From Protopterus annectens (lineage: Eukaryota; Chordata; Ceratodontiformes; Protopteridae): 64,000 nt of DNA. The stretch spans positions 1,782,569,466-1,782,633,465 of the forward strand of contig NC_056743.1 in the NCBI RefSeq assembly GCF_019279795.1, given 5' to 3'. Shown here in pieces: positions 23,115 through 35,466 of the stretch; position 1 is the stretch's first letter; the number at the start of each line of letters is the position of its first letter. Position numbers and translations under genes: made by a program. The notes under the pieces are model-generated. The model searched no databases and was not told the origin of the DNA. It saw nothing but the letters and a program-made list of their open reading frames with translations.

Positions 23115-24677
23115 TTCTGGTTCATAGGTTCACAGGTTCATAAGTAGGTACTAGGCTATTGGCCCTAGGCCCTATACAAGTCTAGCGATAACAATTCCCT
23201 GGCTATTTCTTCCCAGAATATTTACTTCCCTGGTCCCTTGTCTAGCAGGGTGATTGACTTGATCCCTGGGGTGAATTTCCTATCTCCCATCCAATCATCA
23301 AGGTTCCTTTTGAAGAGGGCCAAAGAGGCGCTCAGCTTGACATATATGGGCAGTCTATTCCAGAGTATGGAGAGTCTCTGCGTCAGGAACCTATCCCTCC
23401 AGCATATTTTGTTCATTGTGATGACCAGATTTAGATCCCTGGAGCATGTAGCTCTGAGGGATTGGGATTTCTTTAAGTGTAGCATGTCCAACAGCTCTGG
23501 GTTTGACATGGCCTTTTATGTTAAGTAGAGATCACCTCTATGTAGGTGATATGCGACAGAGTATAGCTGGAGTTTTTTTAGATGGTCAGCATAGGGCATC
23601 TGCTTTAGGCTTGTGATTCTTTTAGTGAGGTATTTCTGTGGCCTTTCCAGTTGTTGCAGATGTCTTGTGAGGTACATTCCAAACGGGGTGTTGTACTCTA
23701 TAATGGGTCTAATGAGGGATGAGTACAGTGGGACAATGACCTCCATTTTCTGGATGAAAAGCCTTTAGTGATGAGATGTGCCACATAGAAGAATTTCCTG
23801 ACTGTTGTGGTGATGTGGTTATCGAAGATGAGACCACAGTCCGCCTGTCTCCCTAAGTCCCTTATTACACTTTCGGTGTTTAGTGTACTGCCACTTATGT
23901 GGTAATTCATGGGTACATGGTTTTTCCCAAAGGGGATAACTATAGGTTTCTTGACACTGAGCTTGAGCCCATGGCTCTGGAACCAAGCATCTGTTTCTGT
24001 AAGGCCCTTTTGTAGAATATCCACATCATTTGGGGATTCAATAATGGCTGCCAGTTTGCAGTCATCTTCAGACTTTGTTAGCTAGAGTCCCTTAGTGCTG
24101 GCCTGTACTTCAGAGAAGTAGATGCCAAACAAGAGCGGTCCCAGGACTGAACCCTGAGGTACTTCACTTGTCACTTGTCTGGAGCTGGATTTTGAGTCAG
24201 CTACTTTTACAGTGTGGGTTCTGTCAGTAAGCCAGTTGGCTACCCATTGAGTGATGTAGGAATTAATGCCGAGCTTAGTAAGTTTATCTATGCTTCCAGA
24301 GTTGGAGATGGTGTCGAAGGCCTTGGCAAGGTCCAGATAGGCTGTGTGGACCACCTTGCCCTCATACACGGCTCTGGATACTGATTCGAATAAGTCAATC
24401 AGTTTCAGGAGACAAGATCGGCCCTTTACAAAACCAGACTGGGTGGGGTCCATTGTTTGAAGGTTGCCAATGTCTTTGTTTGTTAGTTCCATGATTATGT
24501 GTTCCATGGCTTTGCAGATCAGGCTCATCAGACTGATGGGATGATAGTTCCCGGGATCCAAGGTGGATCCCCCCTTGTGGAGTGGGATAACTGTAGCTGT
24601 GCGCCACTCATTGGGCATGAAGTCTGAGTTGAGGCTATGATTAAACATGACACTTAGGTGAGGTGCCAGTTCATTTT
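23115..24677 (-). mobile_element. CR1-type LINE, 5'-truncated
   Basis: The 3' end lies near 23120 and ends, on the minus strand, with tandem octamer-like ACCTATGA units (AACCTGTGAACCTATGAACC). The 5' truncation is at about 24677, within reverse transcriptase. The next CR1 copy begins in opposite orientation within about 20 bp. Confidence 0.88.
23222..24660 (-). pseudogene. CR1 ORF2 reverse transcriptase remnant
   Basis: The frame 24648-24082 (188 codons) holds RT palm motifs: YHPISLMSLICKAMEHII, TQSGFVKGRSC, box A AYLDLAKAFDTI, and box B as VPQGSVLGPLLFGIYFSE with glutamate replacing the usual glycine before VPQGS. A stop and frame change fall where the catalytic F/YADD box should be. Downstream frames at 24024-23698, 23746-23516 and 23509-23222 carry the thumb region, PYADHLKKLQLYSV, and the C-terminal WNRLPIYVK...FTPG domain. 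It ends shortly before the 3' tail. Confidence 0.85.
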
Positions 24678-24689
24678 ACACTTCATGTA

Positions 24690-26392
24690 ATACATGTATT
24701 CATGAAACAGAATGGCATTAAATATACTGATCCAAAGGATATTGCCAATATCCTGGTAGATCAATTCAGTGCCAGCTTCACTCCCCTCTCACCCCCTAAA
24801 CAGCCCATCTCAATACCGGAAGATTGCCAAATTCTGGTAATAATGGCCACACAGGTAAAAAACGCACTCTCTAAAGCTAAGAATACAGTATCCATGGGAC
24901 CAGATGACATCCTGGGCTGTGTACCACATGAACTACAAAATGAACTGGCACTTCACCTAAGTGTCATGTTTAATCATAGCTTCACCTCAGGCTTCATGCC
25001 CAGTGAGTGGCGCACAGCTACAGTTATCCCACTCCACATGGGGGGATCCACCTTGGTTCCTGGGAACTACTGCCCCATCAGTCTGATGAGCAAAATCTGC
25101 AAGGCCATGGAATGTATTATCATGGCACTTATAAACAAAGACATTGGCAACCTTCAAACACTGGACCCCACCCAGTTTGGGTTTGTGAAGAGCCAATCTT
25201 GTCTCCTGAACCTGATTGACTTCTTCGAATCAGTCTCAAGAGCCGTGGATGAGGGTAAGTCGGTCCACACAGCCTATCTGGACCTCACCAAGACCTTCGA
25301 CACCATTCCCCACTCTGGAATCAAAGATAGACTTACTAAGCTGGGCATTAATCCCTACATCACTCAATGGGTTGCCAACTGGCTTACTTACAGAACCCAC
25401 ACTGTAAAAGTAGCAGACTCCAAATCCAGCTCCAGACAAGTGACAAGTGGAGTCCCTCAGGGTTCAGTCCTGGGACCGCTATTTTTTGGCATCTACTTCT
25501 CTTAAGTACAGGCCAACATTAAGGGACTCTGGCTAACAAAGTTGGCAGATGACTGCAAACTGGGAGCCATTACTGAATCCCCAAATGATGTGGATACACT
25601 ACAAAAGGGCCTTAAAGAAACAGATGCTTGGTGCCAGAGCCATGGGCTCAAGCTCATTGCCAAGAAATATATAGTTATCCTTTTTGGGAAAAAACATGTA
25701 CCCGTTAATTACCACATAGGTGTCAGTACACTAAACATCGAAAGTGTGATAAGATACTTAGGGACACAGGTGGACAGCGGTCTCACCTTCGATAACCACA
25801 TTGCCACAACAGTCAGGAAATCCTTCTATGTGGCACACCTCATCACTAAGGGCTTTTCATCCAGAAAAAAGGAGGTCATTGTCTCACTGTACTCACCCCT
25901 CATTTGACCATTATAGAATACAGTGCCTCATTTGGTATGTACCTCTCAAGACATCTGCAACAACTGGAAAGGCCATAGAAATACCTCACTAATAGAATCA
26001 CAGGCCTAAAGCAGATGCCCTACGCTGACCACCTTAAAAAATTCCAGCTATACTCTGTTGCATATCATCTACTCAGAGGTGATCTCTGCTTAACATACAA
26101 GGTCATGTCAAACCCAGAGCTGTTGGACATGCTACACTTAAAGAAATCCCAATCCCTCAGAGCCACATGCTCCAGGGATCTAAACCTTGCCATCACAATA
26201 AACAAAACATGCTGGAGGGATAGGTTCCTGACCCAGACACTCCCCAGACTCTGGAATAGACTGCCCATACATGTCAAACAGAACACCTCTTTGGCCCTCT
26301 TCAAAAGGTACCTTGACAATTGGATGGGCGAAAGGAAATTCACCCCAGGGATCATATCAGTTGCCCTGCTAGACAGGGGTCCAGGGAAGTAA
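24690..26392 (+). pseudogene. CR1 ORF2 reverse transcriptase remnant, longest open frame of the window
   Basis: The open frame ending at 25505 is the longest in the window, about 270 codons within the element. It includes the finger motif KAKNTVSMGPDDILGCV, IPLHMGGST, the TQFGFVKSQSC block, box A as LDLTKTFDTIPHSG (both conserved acidic positions kept), and box B VTSGVPQGSVLGP. A stop at 25503 precedes the catalytic box, which follows in another frame as LADDC (F changed to L, both aspartates kept). Frames at 25542-25907 and 26015-26392 carry the K-LG-V box, the YADHLKK segment, LWNRLPIHVK and the terminal FTPG domain. At least three lesions make it inactive. Confidence 0.87.
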
Positions 26393-26490
26393 ATAGTGAG
26401 GGAAGAAGGAAGAAATAGCCCGGTAATTGTTATTGCTAGGCCTGTATAGGCACTAGGGCTGATTGCCTAGTACCAACCTATGGACCTATG
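24690..26490 (+). mobile_element. CR1-type LINE, 5'-truncated, opposite orientation to its neighbour
   Basis: Begins near 24690 upstream of the RT finger domain and runs to a 3' end at about 26490 with an ACCTATGGACCTATG tail. It covers everything the minus-strand copy at 23115-24677 covers plus about 90 codons more at the 5' side. Confidence 0.88.
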
Positions 26491-26499
26491 TCACTAGAA

Positions 26500-28672
26500 A
26501 TACAACCTATTGGGGTTTACAGGTCAATGGTAGTGGAGATGTGAGTGTTATGGAGGGGGAGATATCGACATCATAGACAATTTCGTCCATGAACATGGTG
26601 GGTTAGCCAGAATGTCACGATGCTGTAGAACCATTGCAAACATTGGATGTAGTGGGAGTAGAGACCACCTATGACACTCATGTGGTGGCACTAGTGAAAT
26701 GGAACCAGTGTGAGATTTACTGTTCAGGTGTCCTATCCCTGAAGTTTCTGTGACAAGGCTGCCAATGACATAGGGTGGCAGAACAAGATAGCCATGCTGT
26801 CACAGGTGCAGACTGTGCTCCCTGAGATTGCCTGTCTTGACAGCCACCTCAAATAAGAACACACACATGCCAGACATGGATAACACCAGCAGATAGGGCA
26901 AGTTATTATTCTCTAAATTCAGATGGACATGATGCCAGTGTGTGCCACCATAGCTCTCATGAGACTTATCATGGTATTTTCTCTGGACTCCATTGCCTCT
27001 TGGAGGCACTGGCACTGCTGGGTGACATCCTCATAGGAGCCATACTACCCAGCAGTCATCTCCATTGGGTAGCATCAGACATGCCCAGATTAAAGTCCAT
27101 ACATCTGCTGATTGAACCCAAGTGCTGCCCACATATCAGGAGCTTTCTAGGACATTGGAAGATGCTAGAATCCACTGGTAGGCTGCTGTATGGAGAGTGC
27201 AATGTGCTCTCATCTGGTGCTACTGCTGCAGCCCCAGGGGGAGCACTGGTAGAGCTCTCAGGGAAGGACAAGCCTCCTCTTGACATGAAGGGTATATGTT
27301 CTTGCTCTGCAGCTCCTAGGTCAGGTGTGGGCAAGGCTACATGTGCTCATTCTTACAAGGCAAAAAAAAAGTTAACTCCTTATGCAAATTAATCAAGTTG
27401 TCCCCTCAACTGGAGCACCATTGCTTAACCTTACCAAAAAATAAATAGTTCCACCCTAGTAATGGCTGGTTCCATTCCTCTTTTATCCTCTATTATCTTA
27501 AAAATTTTACATAATAGTTTCTGGCCAACTCTTGGAAGCAGTCAGTAGTCAAAACCTCTCCCTACCCTCTCAGGAACCATAGAAATAATCCTTTAAATCT
27601 ACACAGGGCAGACTTTGGAATCTCAAATGGAGAAAGGAGCCTCAGTAAAACAGTTCAGGTAACAGGATTCAGCTATCCATAGAGTTCAGGAACATAAAAG
27701 AGTGCCCACATTTTAGAAATAAGCTTCTGGAGCACAGAACGGAAACCTAAAAATGCTCCTGTTTCTAGACAATGATTAGCTGTCTTCCTTTACTTCTTGT
27801 TTACAGCTATTAGCCTTCAATGTAAATGAGCAGTGCACCTAGACTTCTAATAGGCCCAGAACTGCTCACAAGATTGGTCAGTCTTTTTGATGAATAAAAT
27901 AAGAAGTTAAAGTCGGCTTTAAAATAAATTGGCACTGGTACCTAGGAAATGTTTAAGACAAGCAAAGCCATGCAGTTATTACCTTTCCCGCCATACGTGA
28001 GTGTTCTCCCCCTTTTCATCTTCTTTCCCAGCTCTTAATTCAAAAACTACAAAACCGTATCCCATCTGCACTGGAATATTAAGATGGCCCTGTACTATAA
28101 CTCTACCATTATTCTGTGTGCATTCCCATGAAACTATTAATAATTGTGTACAAGGAAACATGTCATGGACCAGTACATAAAAACTATTACTCCTATCTCC
28201 TATGAATGATAGAGATGTACATTATGTGAAATATTCAATCTCTGCTACTCTGTAAGACATTACATTTGCCATGTAGTTCTTTCTACGATGTATAATCTTT
28301 GTAACTGTGGGATGCTCTTCACTCTCACTGCATAGCTAAACAATTGACTTCTCCCCTAATAAACATAAAAACTATCTCTATAATAACTAAATTCAAAGAG
28401 ATGCTTAAAGCAAATTAAAAACTTGGTTATGCTCTAGTAGCAGGCTAGGCTAAGAACACTCAAACTTCTAGCTAATCAGCATTGGTCTGGCAAACATTAT
28501 TACAAAACACTTACCTCCACTGAATTTCATATCAAAGATTTGTTCCTTCAAACATCTAAGTTTGCTGTTATATTTTACACCATATGTTTAGGGACTAAGA
28601 CTATTGTTATAAAAAGCATGTTACTGAAATTATAAAAAGTGTTAAATGTGATTTCGACCTCTATATCTATTT
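26500..28672. other. No recognisable gene; unplaced open frame at 26940-27392
   Basis: A 150-codon plus-strand frame at 26940-27392 is histidine/leucine-rich and matches nothing I know. Its position over a complementary 92-codon frame and the absence of domain motifs argue against a gene. The rest is unremarkable AT-rich DNA. Confidence 0.4.
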
Positions 28673-30600
28673 TATAGGTTCATAGGTGTGTACTAGGCTA
28701 ATTGCCCTGGAGCTTTTACAAGCCTAGCCCATAGGATTACCCTGGCATCATACCATCCGACCTTAGTTCCCAGTGCCTCTGTTGAGTAGAGACACTGGAG
28801 TGATCCCCAGGGTGAATTTTCTATTTCTCATCAACTCATCAAGATTGCTCTTGAAGAGGGCCAGTGAGATGCTCTGTTTGACATGTATGGGAAGTCTATT
28901 CCATAGCATGCACAGTCTCTGGGTTATGAACCTGTCCCTCTAGCATGTTCTGTTGATTGTGGTAATGAGGTTGAGGTCTCTGGAGCGTGTGGTGCATAGG
29001 GATTCGGATTTCTTTAGATATAGCCTTTCTAACAGAGCTGGGTCAGACATGGCTTTGTAAGTCAAGCAGAGATTGCCTTTAAGTAGGCAATATGAGACAG
29101 AGAGTTTTGAGTCTGTCCATATAGGACGAGTATTTAAGGCCTAGGATCCTCTTTGTGAGGTACTTTAGTGGCCTTTCTAGTTGTTGCAGGTGTCTAGTGA
29201 GGTACATACCAAATGGGGTATTGTACTCGATGATTGGCCTAATGAGGGAAGAGTAGATGGAGACAATGACCTCTTTCTTCCTGCATGCAAAACCCTTAGT
29301 AATAAGATGTGCCACATAGAAGGACTTTCTGACCACAGTGTCAATGTGGTGGTCAAAAGAGAGGTTGCTGTCAACCTGTGTTCCCAAATTTGTTATAACA
29401 CATACTGTGTTCAGTGGACTACCATCGATGTGGTAATTCATAGGAACCAGATTTTTCCCAAGGGGGATAACGACACCATTTTTAGCACTGAGCTTAAGGC
29501 CATGGTTCTGACACTAGTCGTTGGCCTCAGTGAGGCCTTTCTGTAGGATGTCATCATCACTTGGAGAGTTAATAATAGCTCCCAACTTGCATTCGTCTGC
29601 GAACTTTGAAAGCCAGAGTCCCTTTGTATTGGCCTGGACTTCAGAGAAGTAGATACCAAACAGGAGAGGGCCCAGGACCGAACCCTGTGGGACTCCAATC
29701 ATGACTGGTCAACAGTCTGACTTGGAGTCAGCTACTTTCAAACTGTGGGTTCTATCTGTGAGCCAGTTTGCAACCCACCTTGTGATATAGGGGTTGATGC
29801 CTAGCTTAGTGAGTTTTTCTATGATTCCTGAGTGGGGAATGGTATTAAAGGCCTTGGCCAGATCAAGGTAGGCTGTATGAACCACCTTGACTTCATCCAC
29901 AGCTCTGGTGACTGACTCAAAGAAGTTGACCAAGCTGAGCAGGCATGATCTACCCTTCACAAAACCAAACTGTGTGGGATCCAGAGTTTGGAGATTCCCT
30001 ATAGCCTGGTTTATTAGGTCCATTATGATACTTTCCATAGCTTTGCATATCAGACTCATCAGACTAATGGGGCGATAGTTCCCAGGGTCTGTAGTCACTC
30101 CTACTTTGGTGAGAGGGATAACTGTAGCAGTGCGCCATTCAGTAGCGACAAAGCTTGAGGTGAGGTTGTGACTGAACAGGGCACACAGGTGAGGTGTCAG
30201 TTCACACTGTAGCTAATGTAAACCACAGCCAGGGATATTGTCAGGTCCCATAGAAGCTGTATTCTTGGTCTTGGATAGTGCTTTTTAACCTGTGCAGCTG
30301 TAATACTTGGTGTCTGGTAATTGACTGGTATTGTTATTAGTCCTTTGGGGGGAGGTAAAGATGGCACTAATCTGTCGGCCAGTATATTAGCAATATCTGT
30401 TGGCTCGGTATAGGAGGTACCATTGTGCAGTAACTCAGTGCGAATCTGGGTATTGCCGTGGAGATTCTTTACATAACTATAGAAGGTCTTGTGGTTGTCT
30501 TTACTATCTGCTGCAATTCTGTTTTCATAGCTAGCTTTAGAGGATCTGATGAGGGATCTCAACTTTTTGTTGAGGCTGATAAGGGAGATTTTCCACCTTA
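28673..30600 (-). mobile_element. CR1-type LINE, 5'-truncated in the linker before RT
   Basis: The 3' tail at 28673-28700 reads ACACACCTATGAACCTAT on the minus strand. The 5' limit is near 30600, in the basic linker between endonuclease and RT. It is a separate insertion from the pair at 23-26 kb. Confidence 0.87.
29079..30595 (-). pseudogene. CR1 ORF2 linker and reverse transcriptase remnant
   Basis: Frame 30562-30197 starts in the linker (RSSKASYENRIAADSKDNHK, then TFYSYVKNL and DIANILADR) and shifts near the MGPD finger motif. Frame 30098-29709 carries NYRPISLMSLICKAMESII, TQFGFVKGRSC and box A DLAKAFNTI. Frame 29702-29514 has box B GVPQGSVLGPLLFGIYFSE and then FADECKLG, where the catalytic FADD has become FADE, losing the second aspartate. 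Frame 29441-29079 is the thumb region with NLGTQVDSNLSFDHH. The C-terminal W-N-LP domain lies in broken frames at 28800-29070. Confidence 0.85.
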
Positions 30601-30739
30601 TTCCACATCATTTTCCCCCTTCTGTTGTAGAGTTTGTTCTGATTGTTTTTAAATTATACTCTCTCTTGTTTGTTTTTACAAAAATATGCAATACTGAAAT
30701 TATACAAAATTTTATATGTGATTTTTACATATATTAGCT

Positions 30740-30905
30740 AATCTAATAACTTGTCCTTTTGTTTAACCATTGTATGTGTTTCTGTCATAGTTTATTTTTG
30801 TGGAACTTACCTCCCCAGGCCTCCACTGAAAAAGGACAGCTTGTCCAGTTGGACTTTCCCGGTTAACAAATGTAAAATAAATAAATACTAATAATAAATA
30901 AATGT
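30740..30905 (+). mobile_element. L2-like LINE 3' terminal fragment
   Basis: CCAGGCCTCCACTGAAAAAG at 30818 onward, then GTCCAGTTGGACTTTCCCGG and TTAACAAATGTAAAATAAAT, the terminal block of the L2-like family at 1.3-3.7 kb. It lies just beyond the 5' edge of the CR1 at 28.7-30.6 kb; the 5' limit of this fragment is uncertain. Confidence 0.75.
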
Positions 30906-32400
30906 AGATTGACTCTGTCACAATCATTATTTCAATATTATCTGTGTAATAATTTATGGGATGTAACCTAACTCTTCTAGAATAATTTCAAATCTATCTA
31001 TGTGCTAGTCATTTACCTGTTATCTCTGTAACAACTTGTGCAATTATTCACAAGGTCATGGCTGAAAGGAGTCCATGAATCAGTTGACTTGCCTAGTCAA
31101 CGAAGAAAAAAAAAATGAAATGCTTAACAATGGGAGCTGGACAAGCCAGGAAGGAGCCAGATAATGCCAATGTGTCCTGAGTTGGTACTAACTTCACCCA
31201 GATGGCCTGCCACATCCTCAACTGGTGTCCAATACAAAACAGAGTAAATGTTGCCACCCCTGCAGCATAGGAGGTTCTGTGGAATGCGTGCAAATGGTGG
31301 GTGGAAATATGCAAGCAAAAAAAAATGTACACGAATCACTGGTGGTATTCCTGTGTGCCTGAACACCTGATATAATATGGAGAACATCTGAATTATTATC
31401 TGTGTTCTCCCTACTGCCTATGTTTGTAAGTGTTACTGTATATGAAATGTGGTATGGATACTAAACTGGCTGTTTTTCCTATGAGATGTGAGGGGTATGG
31501 CCATGCCCAGAATCTGTGTCCACTGCTCTTGGTATTATACTACCTGTGTCCTAATTATCTCTATGCAGGGATGCTAAGAATGCTTCATCATCCTTGGAGC
31601 TTGTATAGGGAACTAGCTCTGAACAGATGCTGACCTGTCCACTGCTATGTGTGCATTTTTTGAAAACTGACATATCATGTTGCTGACACACTTCTAATAC
31701 TTCTTTGTTGTGCAAATCTCTCCACTCGCATGTTATGGAACTCTGTGTTCCACATGTGGCCTTGAAGAGTCTCGTGCGCACCAAACAAACACCATGCCAG
31801 GATCCTGTGTGCCTGTAGCAGGGCATCATTTTCACCTTAACTAGAGTTGTCTAATCACTGCTTTCTGCCCCCTGTAGAGGAATACACAAATGAAAAAAGA
31901 GACCATATTTGTAGAAGCTGTAGATCAGTGATGCCTGTACCAGTAGGCTATCAAAGACAAACAGTATTTTAGGTTGGCTATATACAACAGTTTAGATTTT
32001 TATACGGATAGGAAAATTGTAGAGAGCACATACATTGGGCCACCCTGCTGATAACCAAGAACAGTGGTATGGACATATTTGTGAATGTATAACAAAAGAT
32101 GTGTACGTGGTTATGGAGTGGGCTTCAAAGACAGCAGGGCTAGTAGCCTACTGTTGGTTATAGGTTTCAGTGGGTTTGGGGCTATGGGGTTGACTGTGTA
32201 GACATTCATACAGGGAGTATGGCCTAATAGTTGAGGTGTTTAAACACAACATACATGTTTTAATTATCACCTCTAAAGAAAATTGCCTAGGCTTGAAATG
32301 GCTTGCAAGGCCAACTAGCCTAATACTTACCAAGTCCCTGCTTATACTTTCTGGCCACAGAAGTTCCTCACTAAAAGAATACACAGTGTAAATAAAATGT
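30906..32400. other. No recognisable gene or repeat
   Basis: Several 60-95 codon frames on both strands show no domain. Confidence 0.45.
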
Positions 32401-32404
32401 CCTG

Positions 32405-33225
32405 TTTCAACCACCTCAAAGACAGAACTGTCCCTGTACTCATCTCCTACAGACTTTTGAGGGGCAATCTATGCCTAATCTATAAGGCATTCCTCGATCC
32501 ATCCCTGATGGATATGCTACACATTCGCAAAGCAAACAGCATTAGAATTACCTAATCTAAGGATCTAAACCTCATCTGTAACATAAACAAAACATGTTGA
32601 AGGGACAGGTACATGTCTTAGAGATTACCCCTTCTCTGGAACAGACTCCCCAGTCATACCTTTCAACCTCTTAGAGCAAGAAATCTGGACAAAGCCATAA
32701 ATAATGGGAGGACAAAGGCCCAAAAATAGGGGCGATTTTTAAATATTGCTCTTACAAACATAAAAAGTCAATAAAATAACAGATTTTTCATTAGCATACA
32801 TTTTCTAAACAAAATGAAGTCTGAAACTCAAATGCATGTCATTATTTTTTGACTTTGGTTCTTGATGCTTAGCTAGTCATTTGCCAGAAAGCCAAAATCT
32901 TATGAGGAACAGATCAAAAATATGAGGCAAAAATCTGGACATTCTGCAAAAATCTGTACAGTTGAGAGGTATTGTTCCCCAGTTATATGAAACAGAGCTC
33001 TTATCTTAGCCTATTCAGCTACAGTTTTGACCAGTGGATGGGAAATCACAAATTCATCCCTGGTTTGTTGCCTGTGGCCCTTATGGAAAGGGGGAGTTTG
33101 TAGATGCCCTTAGGCACAGGCATATACCAGATGCGGGTATTCATAATTGGGAAAACTGGGGCATGAATGGCTGGGCTTAAAAAAGGCTATAGGGCCATTA
33201 GCCTAGGAACTTCCTAGGATCCTAT
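32405..33225 (+). mobile_element. CR1-type LINE 3' fragment, interrupted by a small DNA element
   Basis: Broken frames give YRLLRGNLCLIYKA, SLMDMLHIRKANS, DLNLICNINKTC and LWNRLPSH, the C-terminal CR1 region seen intact at 26.0-26.4 kb. The frame breaks at 32657 and resumes beyond 32986 with FDQWMGNHKFIPGLLPVAL. The 3' end near 33220 has a diverged CTAGGATCCTATACACCT tail. More decayed than the other CR1 copies. Confidence 0.75.
32658..32975. mobile_element. Short non-autonomous DNA transposon (MITE-like) in CR1
   Basis: About 318 bp bounded by a duplicated target, TCCCCAGTCAT at 32647-32657 and TCCCCAGTTAT at 32976-32986. One end reads ACCTTTCAACCTC, and the other reads, in reverse complement, ACAATACCTCTCAAC, so the ends share ACCTYTCAAC in inverted orientation. 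AAATCTGGACA occurs near both ends in opposite contexts. The insertion sits inside a CR1 coding frame that lines up again when it is skipped. A TSD of about 8-11 bp would suit a hAT-like element, but the superfamily is not established. Confidence 0.6.
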
Positions 33226-34299
33226 ACACCTACTACATGTATGTACAGGTCAGACAGAAAGGAGGAGGGATAGGCAGTTATCTTGCTGTGGGCTGCCTTC
33301 CCCACAAGCACAGTAACATATATCTATCTATATCTATATCTATCCATATTAATAAGTAACTAGTTTTACCAGTCTATTCCCAGTTAAGGGCTCATGTGTA
33401 TATAACACCAAGGGCTACATTTTACCCCAGTACTGTGTACCTCCTCTGGCTTGTTTCTGTGGAAATGCTGCTTCTATGTTCCCACACTGGATTTCAAGCT
33501 TCCTTGCTGCACATTTTTTACTGTGCTTTTTTGGCTCTTTGCAGCTCACCATTGGCTTCCACCAGCATCTTCCCTCATTCACAGGATATGGCAGACCTGC
33601 CTTAGTCTCTCATAGGCTCCAATCAACCCACGTCATGGGCTGGTTTGAAGATCAAGGACTGTAGTACAGCATCATACTGTTGCTGGGGAGTGTTTTGTTA
33701 TGCCCTAACCTGTTTCATCTTGCACCATGCAAACCCTGTTGAATGCAATGGTGACATGCTGGGATATCATCCTACCACCACTTTGACTCAGACAATATCC
33801 GGCATCTATTTCCCTAAGAACAATGCCTGCAACTGCTGCACTTCCCCAACTCCAAGAATGGAACAATTGTGAGGGGACTCCAAGTGCATGTCAGTCACCC
33901 CCCCACCCCCAGGATGAGCACACCAGTCCTTCCTCACCAGCTCCTCAGTCACCCAAGCCAATAATTGAATCTAGGTCATCTGGGTCAAAGCCAGGACTAT
34001 ATTCCCATACACCGTAGCACCAGCTGTTGTCAAACATTTTGGGATCTAAGATGGTGCTTTGGCAAAAAAAGTAATAAATAAGTACTGATTTGCACCAGAT
34101 ATATACTAACATTCCTAAAGTCCTCCAATGTCTGTAAATTGTTGTGTTTCACTGAAGTGAATGAGTGTTGTAAGAGTGATATATAATGCATAAGTAAGTT
34201 CTGCTCTTTGCCAGCAATGTGCTGTGCATTCTCACTCATACATGCAGGCTGGGTGTGTCTGCACATTGTATTATATACCTGTGATAATTTGTTCCACAC
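33226..34299. other. No recognisable gene; short (TATC)n tract
   Basis: A TATC-type microsatellite is at about 33319-33346. Open frames at 33396-34017 show no domain. Confidence 0.45.
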
Positions 34300-34999
34300 T
34301 GTGACGTTCCCTCTCTGGGACAGTAATCAAGAAGCCTGAATCCTCACCACTGACACTGGAGGAACATTCACTTTTTATCAAAAATAGATACCCACATAAT
34401 TTCCAGATGCAGCTCTCTGCATCAAGCACAATTTCCCTTAAGAGCACACAGGGAACACACTCAATCTGGGGTCTGGATTTGTCTCTCTCTGTCTCCCTCC
34501 AGATCCCCAGTAAGATTCGCCAATGGCACGGCTATAGAGTTGAGTCCTCAGCCGAGTGTCCAAGCCAAGTCCTCCAGCACCCCTTCTGTGAAACCAGTGC
34601 TCCATGTCCCTGTTCCAAGCAGCTGACACACACCCACTCGTTGAGATTTCATTTTCACACACAAATATCTGGGAAAGGCTGGTACAGATTTACTACCTAT
34701 GCCCCTTTCTGCCCAGACTATAAGGTAGTTACTGCCACCAGACACTGCAAAGACAGCTAATCTAAGGCTGCTACTAGGGTACCCAATTATAATGAATGAA
34801 ATTAATATTAGTACACATGATAGTGTTTTGACCAATGCAGTAAGGCTTTCAGGAGTGGCCACAGAGTCACCAGATATAGATATAAGTACTCTCAAAATAT
34901 TCTCTGAAGGACCAGCCACAATGAAAAGTTTAAATATATTTAATAATAAATGATAAAATAACATGAAAATACTAAATAGCTATTTAAGTAGTCTGCACT
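34300..34999 (-). mobile_element. Gmr1-family LTR, second copy, left part
   Basis: Starts TGTGACG at 34300 (compare TGTGATG at 19944 and 42256) and follows the same order of blocks: AGTAATCAAGAAGCCTGAAT, ATTTCCCTTAAGAGCACACA, a GCTGACACACACCC segment, CAGACTATAAGGTAGTTACT and a TTTAAATATATTTAATAATA segment. The LTR is broken near 35000 by the nested CR1 and resumes near 39341. Confidence 0.82.
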
Positions 35000-35466
35000 C
35001 TTGTGGGAGGAGAAGCTAGATTCTGCCCTTCTGAGCTGGGAAATTCTGGTTAAAGGCTTATTGTGTCTGCTTACTTGATCTGTTTCTTTCTGAAATTTGA
35101 GCACCTTGTTTGCTGGAGCCCAGAAGTTAGTAGTTTATTGGCCATTTTGTGCTATTTTCTCTCTCTTTTATTTCCCTGATATAAAAACCGCATTTGCATG
35201 GTTTTGCGTTCCGGGCAGTGCAGGTTAGCTAGGGTTAAAGTATTCCCAGCTCCACGAAGTCTGCTCTTCAATTTTTCCCTTGGAACTAGACAAACTTTCA
35301 ACTTAAGCACTCAAACCATTAATTTTGCAGCCCAGCACTTGCTTAAAACTCATAGCAAGCACTAATTAACCCTAGCACTACACTCCCTATACTGTCCAGA
35401 AGGACAAGGCTCTCTATTCGTCCCTACCAGCTAATCAGTAAAACAGCTCACTTTACCTATTCAGGC

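Noticed and set aside
24663-25505. Host protein-coding exon
   Set aside because: The 280-codon frame is CR1 reverse transcriptase, with boxes A and B in order and three more copies in the window.
26940-27392. 150-codon frame
   Set aside because: No domain, no repeat-family match I recognise, and an overlapping antisense frame of similar quality; treated as chance.
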